Of a DNA stretch of 7,739 bases, positions 7,179-7,739 are shown one piece after another. Under the pieces are notes generated by a model. The model searched no databases and was not told the DNA's origin. It was given only the letters and a program-made list of their open reading frames with translations. Where the stretch lies: assembly GCA_005888465.1 (NCBI GenBank), contig VAYJ01000279.1, positions 1 to 7,739 of the forward strand. The letters are read 5' to 3'. Within the stretch, counting starts at the first letter, position 1, and every line of letters begins with the position of its first letter. Position numbers and translations under genes: made by a program. Source of the DNA: Actinomycetota bacterium. GTDB taxonomy: Bacteria; Actinomycetota; UBA4738.

Positions 7179-7482
7179 CTACGGGCGCGGACGGAACCGG
7201 GAAGTCGTCTCCGAGGCCCGCTTCACACGGAGGATGTCCGGGTCGCGGGGATCGAGCGGCGGGACGGGGGCGCGGTCGTCGCGATGGCGTTTGGCCTTCG
7301 GATCGATCTGGATCCTCCGCATCGAGTCCCCCCCGCTCTTCCTCCTATATCGGTGACCGTCGCCGCGGACGAATCCCCCATAGGTCCAGTTTCACCAGGT
7401 GGGGGATAGGTCAAACGATGGGGGGAAGGAGACCGCAGGGGCTGGCCCATCGGCGCGTGAGCAGTGATGATGGTCACGAGCC
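7179..7482. other. Spacer between the two tRNA genes, no convincing gene
   Basis: About 300 nt. A + strand frame is open here to 7409, but its only ATG upstream of the bulk lies inside tRNA-Asn, and its second half (about 7310-7409) has roughly balanced third positions, unlike the strongly GC-biased genes to the left. The opposite strand gives low-complexity Pro/Arg/Ser-rich translation typical of a shadow frame. The region contains the ATAGGTC inverted repeat and a locally A/T-richer patch (TCCTATATCGG near 7343). No clear terminator for tRNA-Asn and no clear promoter for tRNA-Met can be seen. Confidence 0.5.
7374..7412. repeat. Interrupted inverted repeat with duplicated ATAGGTC
   Basis: TCCCCCA (7374-7380) and TGGGGGA (7400-7406) form a perfect 7-bp inverted repeat around 19 nt, within which GGT and ACC could extend the stem. 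The heptamer ATAGGTC occurs on the 3' side of both arms (7380-7386 and 7406-7412). There is no T-run. It may be an operator-like site or a processing element between the two tRNA genes; its function is unknown. Confidence 0.35.
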
Positions 7483-7556
7483 GGGGCGGTAGCTCAGTTG
7501 GTCAGAGCAGCGGACTCATAATCCGCCGGTCGGTGGTTCGAGTCCACCCCGCCCCA
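7483..7556 (+). tRNA. tRNA-Met (anticodon CAT), elongator-like
   Basis: A 74-nt cloverleaf: acceptor GGGGCGG pairs perfectly with CCGCCCC, discriminator A. The D arm is GCTC/GAGC with loop AGTTGGTCA. The anticodon stem is GCGGA/TCCGC with loop CTCATAA, anticodon CAT. The variable loop is CGGTC and the T arm is GGTGG-TTCGAGT-CCACC. CCA is not encoded. The paired G1-C72 end argues against initiator tRNA. An Ile2 tRNA with lysidine-modified CAT cannot be excluded by eye, because that class shares the CTCATAA loop; elongator Met is my preference. Confidence 0.9.
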
Positions 7557-7572
7557 CGACGAAAAGCGCAGG

Positions 7573-7739
7573 TCAGCGGCCATGCTGGACCTCCGCAGCT
7601 CCGCCCTCCATGATCGCCAGGCCGCGTCCGGGGCACACGCGCTCCGCGATCGAGGCTTCCAGGCGGCTCGCGACGTCGTCGTCAGCTTGCCCCAGCAATG
7701 GGAGACACTTGCGGAACCACGCGGTGTGAAGTAGCAGGA
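7573..7739 (-). CDS. Unrecognised protein, C-terminal 54 residues (right-truncated)
   Basis: A frame enters from the right window edge and ends at TGA (7575-7573), 16 nt from the convergent tRNA-Met. It reads LLLHTAWFRKCLPLLGQ, then ADDDVASRLEASIAERVC, and ends PGRGLAIMEGGAAEVQHGR. Codon third positions are mostly G or C, like the neighbours, and the composition is that of a globular soluble protein with an amphipathic helix, so I take it as a genuine gene end. I do not recognise the family. The start, and any diagnostic domain, lie outside the window. Confidence 0.55.
   Translation of the reverse strand, partial: LLLHTAWFRKCLPLLGQADDDVASRLEASIAERVCPGRGLAIMEGGAAEVQHGR

Noticed and set aside
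7152..7409. Small + strand gene between the tRNAs
   Set aside because: Its ATG is inside tRNA-Asn, no Shine-Dalgarno leads to an internal start, and third-position GC falls off in its second half.
5549..7492. 647-codon open frame on the + strand
   Set aside because: It is antisense to AI-2E, reads through tRNA-Asn into the tRNA-Met start, and has Arg/Glu/Asp-rich composition typical of a shadow frame in GC-rich DNA.
7483..7556. Initiator tRNA-fMet
   Set aside because: The first acceptor pair G1-C72 is matched, and the anticodon stem lacks the three consecutive G-C pairs next to the loop expected of an initiator.
1..7739. CRISPR array, insertion sequence, prophage or toxin-antitoxin pair
   Set aside because: No regularly spaced repeats, transposase or integrase motifs, terminal repeats or small paired ORFs were seen.

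Overview
The window looks like a piece of a high-GC bacterial chromosome, with G/C dominating third codon positions. The gene content suggests a soil-type actinobacterium (for example Thermoleophilia-like) or another high-GC phylum. It carries a short 6-phosphogluconate dehydrogenase of the Gnd-related type, a ROK sugar kinase, a short-Q-loop cytochrome bd oxidase and tRNA genes without encoded CCA. The taxonomic placement is inference only; there is no rRNA or other clean marker here.

Layout. At the left edge, on the + strand, is the C-terminal part of an MscS-type mechanosensitive channel (1-331). Nearly everything from about 300 to 6985 is on the - strand. In transcription order it is: an AI-2E/PerM-family membrane protein (6985 to about 5808), a ROK-family sugar kinase (about 5802 to 4970), 6-phosphogluconate dehydrogenase gnd (4929-3913), glucose-6-phosphate dehydrogenase zwf (3910-2565), cytochrome bd oxidase subunit I cydA (2537-1277) and subunit II cydB (1274 to about 303). 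Spacing is tight: 2 nt between gnd and zwf, 27 nt between zwf and cydA, 2 nt between cydA and cydB. This suggests one transcription unit that couples glucose phosphorylation and the oxidative pentose phosphate pathway to a quinol oxidase. To the right lie a tRNA-Asn(GTT) and a tRNA-Met(CAT) on the + strand, separated by about 300 nt with no convincing gene. The last 167 nt hold the 3' end of an unrecognised gene on the - strand.

The most striking property is damage. Four of the six - strand genes (cydB, cydA, zwf, ROK kinase) change reading frame once internally. At each break a conserved stretch of roughly 10-20 residues also appears to be missing, so these are not simple one-base slips. Two gene junctions (AI-2E/ROK and the convergent mscS/cydB tails) look collapsed in the same way: stop codons, starts and terminal residues are gone. 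Only gnd is plainly intact; AI-2E is intact up to its tail. Six such block losses in 7.7 kb, all in housekeeping genes that are otherwise well conserved, look more like an assembly or consensus problem than decay, but raw reads are needed to decide. The long open frame running from AI-2E into the kinase C-terminus arises because two of the breaks cancel; it should not be read as a fusion protein.

I see no CRISPR array, transposase, phage gene or clearly new system. The most biologically interesting points are the pentose-phosphate/bd-oxidase gene cluster, the non-canonical metal motif of the ROK kinase, and two inverted-repeat elements.
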